Numbered from the stretch's first letter, positions 1 through 10,288 are shown. The stretch is 64,000 nt of DNA from Allorhodopirellula heiligendammensis (GCF_007860105.1 NZ_SJPU01000002.1:2035739-2099738), one strand, 5' to 3'. Notes: generated by a model not told the origin, from the letters alone. A program made the numbers and translations.

Positions 1-2
1 TT

Positions 3-128
3 GCTGGCGGTCGAAGTCTGCGAATCAGTCTGCCGTTTTCTAACTCAGTGTCGGAACCAGGAGACGCCTTCGACCAGCAGCTGCTGGAGCGCGTGACAAT
101 GCGCGGAAAGATTAGCGAGCACCGCTGA
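3..128 (+). CDS. C-terminal end of an unidentified protein (partial, 5' end outside the window)
   Basis: Frame 3 is open from the window edge for 41 codons and ends at TGA (126-128). The deduced tail begins AGGRSLRISLPF and ends MRGKISEHR. The segment GGRSLRISLPF resembles the last glycine box and strand of histidine-kinase ATPase domains, but this is too short to name a family. The next gene lies on the opposite strand and converges on it. The other two forward frames also carry stops in this stretch. It may be chance. Confidence 0.35.
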   Translation, partial: AGGRSLRISLPFSNSVSEPGDAFDQQLLERVTMRGKISEHR

Positions 129-246
129 TGATGGGCAAGTTCAGGCGGGCCCAGCATGCCCGCGAGGGAAAAGATGCCCTCCTCCGGTCTGCGCGTGGGG
201 CAAGTTCCCGTCCGCTAGGATGCGCCTCCATCTTCCTCGCTCATCG

Positions 247-1086
247 TCACGATGTCGGGTCGATGTTCAATCGCAATCCATCGTATGCCAACTCGATTCC
301 AGCAGGCAGTTGAGCGTCGACCTTGGCATGGTCGATGTCGTGACAAAGATGCGTTAAGAACGCGCGTTTCGGGCTGATCTCGCGGATCACTTCAATCGCT
401 TCGTCGACTGAGAAATGAGTCGGGTGAGGGCGAAAACGCAGCGCGTCAATGACGAGCGTTTCGACGCCCCGCAATCGCTCGATCGACTCAGCGGGGATAG
501 CGTTGGTATCGGTGCAGTAGGCGAAATTCCCGATCCGGAAACCAAGCACATTGAAATAGGGACCGTGCACCATTGGGATGGGGACGACCTCCACACCGAG
601 TACGTTGAACGGATCGTGCGTGATCCGGACGAATTCCAGTTGAGGTGTCGAGCCGGGGTGTGTTGGTGCGCGGTCGCTGAAGGCGTAGTCATAGACGCGT
701 CGGATACGCGCCTCGACATGACTTTCGCAATAGAGCGGCATGGCGTGGCCGAGCTGAAAAGGAAACAGCCGCAGGTCGTCGAGACCGTATAGATGGTCAA
801 CGTGCTCGTGAGTAAACAGCACCGCATGGATGAGCGAGATGTCCTCGCGTAGCAACTGCGTCCGCAGATCGGGCGGCGTATCAATCAACAAATTGCTATG
901 TTTGAATCGCACCACGATCGCGCACCGGGTGCGCTGATTGCGAGGATCTGTACTCGTACAGACATCACATCGACATCCCAGCGCGGGGACGCCCACACTC
1001 GTGCCCGTACCCAAAAAAATAACCTCTGCCGAATTTGCGTCCGCAGGCGGAGGGGGAAGCTCGTTAGGGGGCAGCGCGGTATTCAT
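247..1086 (-). CDS. MBL-fold metallohydrolase, PhnP-like
   Basis: This 279-residue cytoplasmic protein has a metallo-beta-lactamase fold. The zinc motif HEHVDH is at residues 93-98, followed by GLDDLR. An N-terminal CRCDVC cluster (about 38-43) with a further Cys near 55 matches the structural metal site of PhnP-type phosphodiesterases. Later conserved pieces are PMVHGPYFNVLGFRIG and a C-terminal THLCHD. The family cleaves cyclic or aryl phosphodiesters; the substrate here is unknown. I chose ATG 1086, which lies 2 nt after the TAG of the upstream gene (1091-1089). A GTG at 1095 would overlap that gene by 7 bp. The tight spacing suggests translational coupling. Confidence 0.85.
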   Translation of the reverse strand: MNTALPPNELPPPPADANSAEVIFLGTGTSVGVPALGCRCDVCTSTDPRNQRTRCAIVVRFKHSNLLIDTPPDLRTQLLREDISLIHAVLFTHEHVDHLYGLDDLRLFPFQLGHAMPLYCESHVEARIRRVYDYAFSDRAPTHPGSTPQLEFVRITHDPFNVLGVEVVPIPMVHGPYFNVLGFRIGNFAYCTDTNAIPAESIERLRGVETLVIDALRFRPHPTHFSVDEAIEVIREISPKRAFLTHLCHDIDHAKVDAQLPAGIELAYDGLRLNIDPTS

Positions 1087-1088
1087 GC

Positions 1089-2006
1089 CTACCACAATAG
1101 CAGTATAAATCCAGCTAAAGCAGCGGACTGGCTCAGCGTCCCGCGACTCGTCGCGAGGCAGCTGTCACCCACCTGCAAGGGCTCAACGGGACATTGGTAT
1201 TGGTGGCATGTGGGGCAATCACCGTAGGCGGCGACGCACTCGCAGGGCGGCTGGGCGGCTAAGCGAAACGGCAGGAGCGACGTGTTACCGATAAACCAAA
1301 CGCTGGAATAGAGATTTTGTAAATAACCACAACGCGCACAATCAAGTTTGCCGCACCGCTCCAGGTTAAGTTCCTGGAAGTATGTTGGATTATGGTGGAA
1401 CACGACGTGAACCCGCTGTGGCGGCGGGGGAACGCTCGGCCCGCCGAGAATCCAGTACGGCGATTGGTCGAATACTACCGCGGCTCGATTGACAGGTTCG
1501 TCTCCAGCGGTGACGGGCGGCGGGGCAACCGTCAGTAACGTGGCGGGTTTGTTGAGTTCGGCCAGTCTTGCCCTCACCCGGGCGTCGTCGACGGCTGACA
1601 TCGCATGTTTGAGGTCACGAGGTGAAATCGCGTTGGCCACGGCGTCGTCGGAGGTGGCCGAGTCAACGGCCTCGACGATCCGTCCAGCTGTCGCGGGATG
1701 ACCGTCGCGCCGCGGGCTTGGCTTCACGAGCGATTCGGTGCGCTGCTGCTCGTCGCGTCCGTCGGCCTGATTGGAATTGGATTCTTTATCATGTGTCTGA
1801 TCGTCGACATCGATCAACGCGAGCGAATCATCATCGGCGAGGCAGGCCACGAACCTGATCCCGAATGTGGACGGTTCCTCTGGTGACGCCAACAACGAAC
1901 TCAACGAGTCGGCCCCCACGCGAGGCGACAAGAAAGGTGCTTCCGCCCGGACCGCTGGCTGAGCCGTCCCTAGGAGGCCAAGCAAAATGAGTAGAAAACG
2001 TCGCAT
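1089..2006 (-). CDS. exported Cys-rich protein of unknown function
   Basis: I do not recognise this 305-residue protein. It starts MRRFLLILLGLLGTAQPAVRA, a clear signal peptide, and this is why ATG 2006 is preferred over the longer frame opening at 2222. The middle is charged and low in complexity (about residues 50-140). The last third holds clustered Cys, including CGKLDCARCGY and CECVAAYGDCPTCHQYQC, as expected for disulfides or metal binding. It ends in a hydrophobic stretch, AALAGFILLLW, which could anchor it in the membrane. The PhnP-like gene begins 2 nt after its stop, so the two form a transcriptional unit, though a cytoplasmic hydrolase paired with an exported protein is not obviously a shared pathway. 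Confidence 0.6.
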   Translation of the reverse strand: MRRFLLILLGLLGTAQPAVRAEAPFLSPRVGADSLSSLLASPEEPSTFGIRFVACLADDDSLALIDVDDQTHDKESNSNQADGRDEQQRTESLVKPSPRRDGHPATAGRIVEAVDSATSDDAVANAISPRDLKHAMSAVDDARVRARLAELNKPATLLTVAPPPVTAGDEPVNRAAVVFDQSPYWILGGPSVPPPPQRVHVVFHHNPTYFQELNLERCGKLDCARCGYLQNLYSSVWFIGNTSLLPFRLAAQPPCECVAAYGDCPTCHQYQCPVEPLQVGDSCLATSRGTLSQSAALAGFILLLW

Positions 2007-2142
2007 GGGGCAACCTGGATCGGGAAGTTTCGTCCCAGCATTTATCGTGTTTCGACGTTGTCCTTCACGAGTTTGGTTGGTTCTGCCCCCCGAGGCCGAT
2101 CTAGCCGGGTGATCGATTTCAGGGGAACAATGCTGAAATTCG

Positions 2143-3756
2143 TCATAGCTTGCCCTTTTGCTGCTCTGCCAACACCGCTGCGGGCGTAGCTGTCCGCATC
2201 GCCAGAGCTCGACGGCCCACACAGGCGATGGCGACTAATGTGGCCGTCACGCAGGCGAAAACCGAGACCTCGAAAACCCACGCTGGTGACTGGCCATCGA
2301 CAATTTGCCCCATCGTCCAGACCCAGTTCGTCGACTGCCACCCGGAATATTCAAAGGGGCGATAGTCATTCGCATGCAGCCCAATCGCGTAGGGTACCAA
2401 GGCTGCCAACACAGCGATGGCGATCAATGCAGCCAGGCCAATCTCGACGCGTGGGTGATTTCGAATTCGGACGATCGCGACGATGGCGCGAACGCACAGT
2501 AGCAGCACCAGCAGGTAACTCGCGTAAGCTAAAATCAGCGTTTGCAGCATGGTGAAGTCGGTCGGCCTCAGTACACTGCCGAGGGACTGCATTCGTTCGA
2601 TCCCTATCAGTGATGCTGACATCACTAAGACGATTCCCAAGCATGCAAACACTAAGCCTGTTGCCGGGCCGGGGGTGAAGAATAGCAGTAGCAGTCGGCT
2701 GAGGAAATTGCCGGGCAACTCTCGCTGGATGCGCGGCGTGACGGTTGCCGACTCCGCCGTCATCAAGGCTCCGCTGAACGTCCACAGGCCCGTCAAGCAC
2801 AGCAGCGAAGGGAAGAACACAGCCAACACTTGCCCGCGATCCTCTTGGATCCATTCGATTGCAAACGCATTGCACGCGAACACCAAAGTTGTCAGTAGGA
2901 GGATCGACCAGCGAATGCCGCTGCTGCGATTTTCGCTCTCAGGGGTCAACTGGGCCGCTGTCGCCGTCAATAACAAATGCCCGATTGAGAAGGTTAGCAA
3001 TACCATCGTGATCAGCAGGAATGCGGTCCAGCCAACGGTCAGAGGATTGCCGTAGACGATCATGAAGACGACCCCTGTGCCAATCATGTATTGGGCCATC
3101 ATCAGTACCATCAGCACGACGAGCAGTGTCGTGATCCGGCCCGAACGTCCTCTTGCCAGCGGCGCGAATGCTAGTGCAACAATCGTCAATGCGATCGCAG
3201 CAGTAATCAATACGGCCATCATTAGCCCGATCGTGGGCAAATCGACGCCGCGCAATGTGTATGCGTAGGCCACGCAGGGAAACAATGCGACGAGATACAA
3301 CATCATCTGCAATGATGCGCTGGCGAGTTTGCCCAGCACGATCTGCCACGGACTCAGCGCCGTGATCGAAAGAAGTTCCAGCGTCCCGTCGTCAATCTCC
3401 GCTTCGAGCGAGCGATAGGCTGCCAACGGCACCACCAACAGCATGGGGATCGCGAGCACGATGTAATACCCGATCAGCATTCGCGGTGCCGATGGCGTCG
3501 TATAGATCATCGGCATCAACGACAGGCTGCCGGCGACGGTCCACGCCAGTGCAGCGACCAGCAGGACCGAGAACGTCAGCACGAACTGGCGACTTTTCAG
3601 GGCCTGACGCGTCTCCTTGATAAGAATCGGATTGACCGCGTCACCAATTTTTTCGGCCCACACATCGATTCGCTCGATCCAGCGATCCGACGCTGTATCC
3701 TCGTCCGGTTGACCGCCTGTTGTGAGGGAGTCAGAAACAGCGGTGACCGTACTCAT
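2143..3756 (-). CDS. ABC-2 type transporter permease
   Basis: This 537-residue integral membrane protein has many hydrophobic helices. The N-terminal segment NPILIKETRQALKSRQF followed by a first membrane helix is typical of GldF/ABC-2 permeases. The motif EAEIDDGTLELLSITALS before LGKLASA is the usual cytoplasmic coupling loop of ABC-2 permeases. Several further membrane spans follow to the C-terminus. The frame opens at 3828, but ATG 3756 (MSTVTAVSDSL) removes an Arg-rich unlikely extension. No matching ATPase lies beside it: the next ABC gene (4024-6015) is a self-contained exporter. The ATPase partner is therefore elsewhere or outside the window. The substrate is unknown. Confidence 0.8.
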   Translation of the reverse strand: MSTVTAVSDSLTTGGQPDEDTASDRWIERIDVWAEKIGDAVNPILIKETRQALKSRQFVLTFSVLLVAALAWTVAGSLSLMPMIYTTPSAPRMLIGYYIVLAIPMLLVVPLAAYRSLEAEIDDGTLELLSITALSPWQIVLGKLASASLQMMLYLVALFPCVAYAYTLRGVDLPTIGLMMAVLITAAIALTIVALAFAPLARGRSGRITTLLVVLMVLMMAQYMIGTGVVFMIVYGNPLTVGWTAFLLITMVLLTFSIGHLLLTATAAQLTPESENRSSGIRWSILLLTTLVFACNAFAIEWIQEDRGQVLAVFFPSLLCLTGLWTFSGALMTAESATVTPRIQRELPGNFLSRLLLLFFTPGPATGLVFACLGIVLVMSASLIGIERMQSLGSVLRPTDFTMLQTLILAYASYLLVLLLCVRAIVAIVRIRNHPRVEIGLAALIAIAVLAALVPYAIGLHANDYRPFEYSGWQSTNWVWTMGQIVDGQSPAWVFEVSVFACVTATLVAIACVGRRALAMRTATPAAVLAEQQKGKL

Positions 3757-4023
3757 GAGCGATGTTGAAAGTGAGAAACGCGGCGAGAAATCGACCGGTG
3801 TTATACCTCGGAAACGACTCCAACGCAAAGAAACTCGCCGCTACCATCTCAAAATACAGGGGCTCAGGGCGTTGAACGCTTGTGGTCGTTGAAGTCACTT
3901 TGGTCATCATGAGCTGTCGGTTTCTGATTCACATCGAAGGGGCCGTTCGCCACGAAGTGCGGTCACGGCATCGCTGAGCGTCGCCGGCACCGGTCGCGTG
4001 CGAATCGCAGTTCGCTGGTTCAA

Positions 4024-6015
4024 CTAAGCGGCGTCCGCAAGATCGCTGCCGTAAAGATTGCGATAGAAGCCATTGCTTGCCATGAGTTGATCGTGAGTAC
4101 CCACGGCGGCAACGCGACCGTGGTCGAGAACGGCGACCCGGTCAGCCATCGCCAACGTGCTGGCGCGGTGAGTGACCATGATACCCGTGCGCCCTTTCAG
4201 AAAGATTTCCAGGGCACGGTGGATCAACATTTCGCTCTCAATGTCAATTTGGCTGGTGGCTTCGTCGAGAATCAAAATGTCGGGATTGCGTAAGAACGCA
4301 CGAGCCAGAGCAATTCGCTGCATCTGGCCACCCGATAGCCGGACACCACCACTGCCCAGCCGGGTTTCATAGCCATGAGGTGTTTTGCGGAGGATGAAAT
4401 CGTCGGCAAAGGCAAGTTTTGCTGCACGGACGACGGCGTGCCGGTCGGCACTGGGGCTGCCGTAGCGGATATTGTTTTCAATGGTATCGTCGAATAGTAC
4501 CGTCCGTTGGGTGACTAAGGCGATTCGACGACGCAGGTCACGAGTGGCCATTTGATTGATGGCGCAGTCATCAAGACACACTTGCCCCTCTTTGGGGTCG
4601 TCAAAACGACACAGCAGACTGATCAACGTGCTTTTGCCACATCCGTTTGGGCCCACCAACGCAATCGTTTCCCCATGGGGGATTGTTAAATCGATCCCCT
4701 GAAGAACCTGGGGGCCAGCGGGGTACTGAAAATGCACATTGTCAAACCGAAGTTCACGGTGTGGACGTGGCGGCTTGATCGCCACTGCGGGTTCGGTGAC
4801 ACGTACGGGGGCGTCAATGATCTCGTAGATGCGTGTTGATGCCACAATCCCGCGTTGCAATGCGCTCCAGACATCGGAGAGTTTCCGTGCAGGATCAGAG
4901 GCACCAATCAAGAATGCGAAGAATAACAACATCTTGGAGCTGTCCAGAGGCCGCTCGGTCATTCGCATGCCAAGCAGATGCGTTTCTTGGTTAATCGTCA
5001 GATAGCCGCCAGCGATGATTGCCATCCCCACCATGATCAGGCCCAGCAACTCGCTCGTGCCCCGTGCCATGGAGTTGTAGAATGCCACCTTCATCGAACG
5101 CCTGAAATAACCATCAACGTGGCAGCGAAAGCGAGCACGCTCGTGTGATTGAGTGTTGAATGATTTGACGACGCGGATTCCGTTGAAGGCATCGTTGAGC
5201 ATTCCATAAAGCCCGCTCATCTCCTCCATCACTCGGCGACTGGCACGACGGATCGCTCGGCTGAGTCGTTGCATCACAATCGCCACCAGCGGCGAAATTA
5301 CCATCACCAGTAGCAGCAAGCGTGGACATACTGCACACGCGCCGAACAGACAAACTGCCATTTTGAGCGGCTCGCGAATCACGCGACCAATTAATGTGCT
5401 GAGCCCGATTCCCACATGCGAAACGTCATTGGTTAATCGACTGGTCAGGTTCGCAGATCCGTTTTCACCAAAATGGTCTAAGTCCAATTGCAGGGATTTA
5501 CGGAAAAATTGCTCTCGCAACTCCATCACCGTGCCTTCGGCGATGTACTGCACCATAATTAAATTAAACGTTAACGCAACGAGCTTGATCGCGGTGCACG
5601 TGATCAGAAACGCGACCACCAATAGCAACGTGTTGAACGGTCCCGGCGGTGCCCAGCGGTTCACCAACGGCTCGGCCCAGTGCAGCCAAGACGCTGAGTA
5701 CGCCACGGTCTTGCGACGAAAATCCAGCGACGATTTGTCAGCCAATTGGTCGTCGCGCACATCGCCCTCAGCGACTGCCGCGTCGATCGCCGCGATTTTT
5801 TCGTCGATTTCACGGAGCTCTTCATCCGTCGCGTTGACTTGCGTGTGGACGTAGGATGCTAAGTCCTCCCCTGCAAAGACAACCTCCGTGATCGGGTAGA
5901 GCACGCCAATATTCCCACCCCACATCGCAGCGATGATCAACGAAGTCAACAAAACCCCGATAAATGAGAGGCGTCGGCGGCAGGCGAGCAGCAAAACTCG
6001 GCGGAATGACTTCAT
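4024..6015 (-). CDS. ABC exporter, fused membrane and ATPase domains (MsbA/type I)
   Basis: At 663 residues it is slightly longer than a typical half-transporter. Residues 1-400 form the membrane domain: a first helix near 15-40, a periplasmic acidic stretch (VNATDEELREIDEKIAAIDA), then five more helices. The C-terminal ATPase shows Walker A GPNGCGKST (about 453), signature LSGGQ (about 557), Walker B ILILDEA (about 577) and the switch His in VTHRAS. Such homodimeric exporters move lipids, lipopolysaccharide precursors or drugs across the inner membrane. The extended periplasmic loop after the first helix is unusual for MsbA and typical of some planctomycete copies. Substrate assignment as lipid A is not supported by sequence alone. 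Confidence 0.88.
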   Translation of the reverse strand: MKSFRRVLLLACRRRLSFIGVLLTSLIIAAMWGGNIGVLYPITEVVFAGEDLASYVHTQVNATDEELREIDEKIAAIDAAVAEGDVRDDQLADKSSLDFRRKTVAYSASWLHWAEPLVNRWAPPGPFNTLLLVVAFLITCTAIKLVALTFNLIMVQYIAEGTVMELREQFFRKSLQLDLDHFGENGSANLTSRLTNDVSHVGIGLSTLIGRVIREPLKMAVCLFGACAVCPRLLLLVMVISPLVAIVMQRLSRAIRRASRRVMEEMSGLYGMLNDAFNGIRVVKSFNTQSHERARFRCHVDGYFRRSMKVAFYNSMARGTSELLGLIMVGMAIIAGGYLTINQETHLLGMRMTERPLDSSKMLLFFAFLIGASDPARKLSDVWSALQRGIVASTRIYEIIDAPVRVTEPAVAIKPPRPHRELRFDNVHFQYPAGPQVLQGIDLTIPHGETIALVGPNGCGKSTLISLLCRFDDPKEGQVCLDDCAINQMATRDLRRRIALVTQRTVLFDDTIENNIRYGSPSADRHAVVRAAKLAFADDFILRKTPHGYETRLGSGGVRLSGGQMQRIALARAFLRNPDILILDEATSQIDIESEMLIHRALEIFLKGRTGIMVTHRASTLAMADRVAVLDHGRVAAVGTHDQLMASNGFYRNLYGSDLADAA

Positions 6016-6280
6016 GGCGCGCGTGAACGAATCAATGAGGAGGTGCGTGGAGCGGACGTCATAGTCTCTTCATATCAGGTGCCGCGGAGGTGACGCCAGC
6101 CTGATCGATGGGGACTTTCATCGGCCTTCATCGGCTCAGGCAGCCTCGAGGGCTGCGTAGTTGCCGCAGGTTTCCTGTTCTGCCGAGTTTGCGGGGCCTG
6201 CTACTTGGGCTCTTGCCGAAAAAGATGGGAGTCCCCCGGTTCCGCCCGACTCACTGTCATCCCCGAGATGGTTGCATTAC

Positions 6281-8599
6281 TCAACGCACCTGTGAGCTGC
6301 CACCAAATGGATGCCGGAGCAACCGCGAGGGCGTCGCGGTGATACGGGGTGTCGGCTGGGATTGACCGGTGGGCCAGAACAACACGGATCCATCTTGGGG
6401 CAGGACCACACGAAAAACGCCGTCGTCGATTCGTTCGATTTGAGCGTTGTCGGATGCGGACCAATCGACGTCGATGAGCGGCAGTTGCACTTCGACGCTG
6501 CCGCCAGCATCTGCGGTGACTTCGGCCCATTGGGTCTTTCCCGACTCGCGCTTTGCGCTAACCAGGAACGCACCCTCCGCACGAAGTCGGTCAAATTGGA
6601 CATCGCCCCATTTTTGTGGCACAGCTGGGAAAACGCGGATTCGACCGCCCCAACTTTGCAGCACCATGTCTTGGATGGCAGTCGCACCGTGGAGTGGCGT
6701 TTCCATGACGGGGAGGCTGCCGGCTTCAGAATAGAGCGTATTGGGATGGAGAAATGACTTGAGTCGATTGAGAAACTCGTATGCGCGATCACCATCGCCC
6801 AACAATGCGGCCATGCATGCGCCACCGGTCACTGAATAACCTGCCATTGCTGGGCCGTGACGATGCCAATGATTCAAACTCAGCTCGATGAGCTTGCGAT
6901 CGGCATCTGTGTCGGGCGTCAACGTCCGCAGGGGGTAGATTGCGAGCAGGTGCGACCAATGGCGATGTCGGCCGGACAAGGCAACGTCGCGGCCGATCAT
7001 GCGTCCTGTCTCATCGATATGTGTGGGAACGAGTTTCGACTGAAGATTTTGCCACTGAGCAATCAACGGCTCCTCTGCTTGGGTCAAACCTTTTTCAGTA
7101 GCCAGCGCCAGCAATCTGCCTGACGCCCAACGCAGGAGATCGAGGTCATACGTGCAATCTTCTGCGATTCGATATTCAGGGCTGTAGGTTTTCGGCAAGT
7201 GCAAATACCCATCGGGCTCCTCGACCAAGAAGTGCAGATAGTAGTTCACTGCTCGAACCAGCAGCGGAAAGAGGACACGGTCTCGCAGTTCAGTGTCCTG
7301 CCAGTATTTGTATTCCAAATCCACGTTGTGAAGTGCCCACAGCAGATTGCCACATTCACGACCGATCTGGTCGTCCTTCGGCGGTCGACCTGTTCCCGGT
7401 TGTCCAGCGTGACCAGCCAGATCCCAACCCGATGAACTGCGGCCGATCGCGTACGAGTCATCGCGGTACTCCTCGGCGACGTTCATCGCCAACTGGTCGC
7501 GGCATTGATCCAGCCGACGTCCCAACGCTGCACCCATGCCGCGACGATTGGCGGTAGCAAATCCACTGTGAGACAGCTGCACATTCAAATTCCACCACAG
7601 AGCGTTCCAAGCGGTCGGTTGGAGCCAGGGTCCTTGATTGTCAATGATCCATTTTTCTGCTCGCGTGGCACTTGCCAGCTTGTACTGCTGGATCCAGTAG
7701 AATGCGTCCCAATACGGATCGCCGGTCGATAGATAGCTGCGTTGGTAGTATCGATGCCACCACTGACGATGCTGGTTGAGCCAATCGCTCTGGTCTGCGG
7801 AGGCGGCGGTGCGCACCGCTTCGACTGCGAGAGTTTCAGCGTCCAAACCCGGATAGGAATGCATCACGCTCAGCCACAGCCGAGTGGTCCCCGCTGATTT
7901 CGACTCATACCAGGCTACGGCCGTTTGACCGCCCGCGTAAAGGTTATGAACCGCCGTTTGGACACCGTCGTGGTGCGTCGAAAGAACGGCTGGCGGATTC
8001 TCCGGATTGCGTAGGGTTTGTGCGCGCAGAGCACGTGGGTTGCGTGCCTCTGCGGGGACATAGACAAACTTTGCCGGCGTTAGCGTTCCGGTGGTAGCGA
8101 TATCAAATCGCATCACCGGCGACTTCGCGTGAACGATCGACGACCAGCGTGCGTGACCACCGGCGGTCCGGATTTCGCCTTTCGCCTCGGCATCCCATAG
8201 TGATAGTCGCAACGAACTGCCGCGTAATTTTTCTGGAAATTCGACTCGCAGATGTCCAATAAAAAGCCGTCCCCGATTGAGCACCTCGACGTTCTTCTCA
8301 CTGAAGTCGTCTTCGCTGGGCGGCCGATGGTCATGCGCGGCCGAATTGCCGATATCCCATCGCAGTGTCTGCTCATCTTCGCGATACATCATCGTTCCCT
8401 GCTCACCGTTGCCCAGAAACGGGGCTTCCATCCAATTCTTGGGAAGCTGGTCCCATGTCAGGTCGCACTTGGCAAGTTCGTCACGCCAGCGCACGGCGTT
8501 TTCAGCGCCCCGAACTACTGAGCCCACAAGGAGAGCTTGCCCGCAGACGATCACACCAGCAGCCAGAGCAGAGCAATAGCGACGTCGCGAATAGGTCAT
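6281..8599 (-). CDS. exported glycoside hydrolase, GH95-like (alpha-L-fucosidase type)
   Basis: This 772-residue protein has an N-terminal signal segment (SALAAGVIVCGQALLVGSVVRGAEN). Residues from about 35 carry a GH95-like opening (MEAPFLGNGEQGTMMYRE, RWDIGNSAAHDHRP). The middle has the (alpha/alpha)6 barrel pattern WWNLNVQ, then ECGNLLWALHNVDL and LPKTYSPEY. The end has the family-style MQDMVLQSWGG-like region (AIQDMVLQSWGGRIRVFPAVP) and a beta-sandwich. Members cleave terminal alpha-linked fucose or galactose from polysaccharides. Catalytic residues are not assigned here. ATG 8599 puts the signal peptide at the N-terminus; the frame opens at 8665. It is divergent from the RND operon across about 290 bp. 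Confidence 0.75.
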   Translation of the reverse strand: MTYSRRRYCSALAAGVIVCGQALLVGSVVRGAENAVRWRDELAKCDLTWDQLPKNWMEAPFLGNGEQGTMMYREDEQTLRWDIGNSAAHDHRPPSEDDFSEKNVEVLNRGRLFIGHLRVEFPEKLRGSSLRLSLWDAEAKGEIRTAGGHARWSSIVHAKSPVMRFDIATTGTLTPAKFVYVPAEARNPRALRAQTLRNPENPPAVLSTHHDGVQTAVHNLYAGGQTAVAWYESKSAGTTRLWLSVMHSYPGLDAETLAVEAVRTAASADQSDWLNQHRQWWHRYYQRSYLSTGDPYWDAFYWIQQYKLASATRAEKWIIDNQGPWLQPTAWNALWWNLNVQLSHSGFATANRRGMGAALGRRLDQCRDQLAMNVAEEYRDDSYAIGRSSSGWDLAGHAGQPGTGRPPKDDQIGRECGNLLWALHNVDLEYKYWQDTELRDRVLFPLLVRAVNYYLHFLVEEPDGYLHLPKTYSPEYRIAEDCTYDLDLLRWASGRLLALATEKGLTQAEEPLIAQWQNLQSKLVPTHIDETGRMIGRDVALSGRHRHWSHLLAIYPLRTLTPDTDADRKLIELSLNHWHRHGPAMAGYSVTGGACMAALLGDGDRAYEFLNRLKSFLHPNTLYSEAGSLPVMETPLHGATAIQDMVLQSWGGRIRVFPAVPQKWGDVQFDRLRAEGAFLVSAKRESGKTQWAEVTADAGGSVEVQLPLIDVDWSASDNAQIERIDDGVFRVVLPQDGSVLFWPTGQSQPTPRITATPSRLLRHPFGGSSQVR

Positions 8600-8887
8600 G
8601 GAAATTCTAAGCCGAAAAATAAGCGAAATATTCTTAGTCATCAAATACCTTTCGCCGGTCATCACTGCAACCGACCCACGAAATTGGCATGCAGCAGAAC
8701 GTTAGTAGTATCATTGTTTGGAGTCCATTTATTTTTATCTCATGTGTAATACGAGGTGCGATGCCTCGCTTCGGATTGAAGTTCCCAGTCGGACCCCTGC
8801 CGTAGTTTTTTTGACTACAATGCCGGGTTTTCGTCCGCCGCCCGGGGGCATGTGCCCACGCTTCCGGCGGCCACTGATACGAGATCG

Positions 8888-10255
8888 ATGCCTGTTCCCA
8901 TGCAACGTCTGCCGAGTTTTCTGTGTCTCTGTGTTGCCCTATGGGTGCTCTTTGGCTGCCGAGAGCGGAATGCCGCCCCTGAGAGTCTTGGTGATACGCA
9001 AGACTTACCAGAGATCGCTGCCGAAACGTTACGCCTTGAAATGCAGAGTTGGCCGACCGTCGTTCGCTGCCAGGGCAACTTGTTGCCCGACGAGCAGGTT
9101 GTCGTGGGCGCCAAGGTTGGCGGCCGTGTTGACGCGGTGCACATTGAGATCGGTGACTTTGTCGAGCAAGGAGCGCCGTTGGCGACGCTCGATCAACAGG
9201 AAGCTCGGCTGCGCGTGTTGCAAGCCCAGGCGCAGTTAAGGCAAGCAAGGTCCACGGTGGGCCTTTTAGAAGGTCAATCGGCCGACGACCTCAACCCGGA
9301 GAATGCTGCGCCGGTACGAGAGGCCAAGGCGGTTTGGGACGAAGGGATTGCTGGGTTCAAACGTGCTCAGATGCTGATTGAACGTAACGCGCTGTCGGCA
9401 GCAGAGTTCGACCAAGCTGCCGCTGCGGAGCAGGTTGCTCAAGCTCAATATGCCTCATCGCTCAATGCGGTTGCTGAATCACTTGCGTTGATCGGGGTGC
9501 GGCAAGCTGAGTTGTCGATTGCTCAACAGCAGTTGGCCGACGCCGTCGTCACCGCTCCCTTCAGCGGGTACGTGCAACAGCGTGGGATCGCGCCGGGAGC
9601 GTACGTTGCGACCGGCCAGCCGATAGCCGTCCTCGTGCGCACCTCGCCGCTGCGGTTTCGCGGGGCTGTTCCCGAGCGATTTGCGCAATCATTGAAATTA
9701 GGGCAGGAGGTGCGACTGACGATTCAGTCCGTGCCGACTCCTGTGACCGCGGCCGTCACGCGAATCAGTCCGATGTTGGATTCGCGGTCTCGAACTCTGA
9801 TGTTTGAGGCCGAGGTGGCTAACAAGGATCATCAGCTGCGGACGGGGCTATTCGCCGAAGCCGAAATCGTGATTGATCCCGCTGCCCGGGCCATCGTATT
9901 GCCCGAGTCCGCCATCGTCGAGTTCGGGGGTACCCAGAAAGTGTGGAAGGTCGTCGATGGCATGGCGTCTGAACAACCCATCGCAACCTCCCACCGCCGT
10001 CCTGGATATCGAGAGGTGGCAGAGGGGTTGGAGATTGGTGATCTCGTCTTGATTGACGGCGATCAAGGGGCCGTTGCGAAAGTCACCGGTCCGACCGTCC
10101 GCTCTTCACTCTCGACGAGTAGGGATGAGCCGGGCGACGTGAAAGACACCAAAGACGCAGTACTCAACGATGGCAAACCGACCGAATCGCCCGAATCGAT
10201 GGAATCCACCGAGGATCCTACAGACGAGGATTCCAACGTGAGGGCATCGTCATGA
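8888..10255 (+). CDS. RND efflux periplasmic adaptor, lipoprotein
   Basis: This membrane-fusion protein (about 455 residues) has a lipoprotein signal ending LWVLFGC. It has a split biotinyl-lipoyl-like domain (VVVGAKVGGRVDAVHIEIGDFVEQGAPLATLD and, after the hairpin, APFSGYVQQRGIAPGAYV). Between them lies an Ala/Gln-rich coiled-coil hairpin. A beta-barrel and membrane-proximal domain follow, and the tail is acidic and disordered. ATG 8888 or 8900 are both possible; the GTG at 8852 adds a non-signal leader. It delivers substrate between the inner-membrane pump, whose gene starts 33 nt downstream, and an outer-membrane channel. No channel gene is present here. Confidence 0.9.
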   Translation: MPVPMQRLPSFLCLCVALWVLFGCRERNAAPESLGDTQDLPEIAAETLRLEMQSWPTVVRCQGNLLPDEQVVVGAKVGGRVDAVHIEIGDFVEQGAPLATLDQQEARLRVLQAQAQLRQARSTVGLLEGQSADDLNPENAAPVREAKAVWDEGIAGFKRAQMLIERNALSAAEFDQAAAAEQVAQAQYASSLNAVAESLALIGVRQAELSIAQQQLADAVVTAPFSGYVQQRGIAPGAYVATGQPIAVLVRTSPLRFRGAVPERFAQSLKLGQEVRLTIQSVPTPVTAAVTRISPMLDSRSRTLMFEAEVANKDHQLRTGLFAEAEIVIDPAARAIVLPESAIVEFGGTQKVWKVVDGMASEQPIATSHRRPGYREVAEGLEIGDLVLIDGDQGAVAKVTGPTVRSSLSTSRDEPGDVKDTKDAVLNDGKPTESPESMESTEDPTDEDSNVRASS

Positions 10256-10288
10256 GACGCTCCGTCCGATCAAACATAAGAGGTTGCG

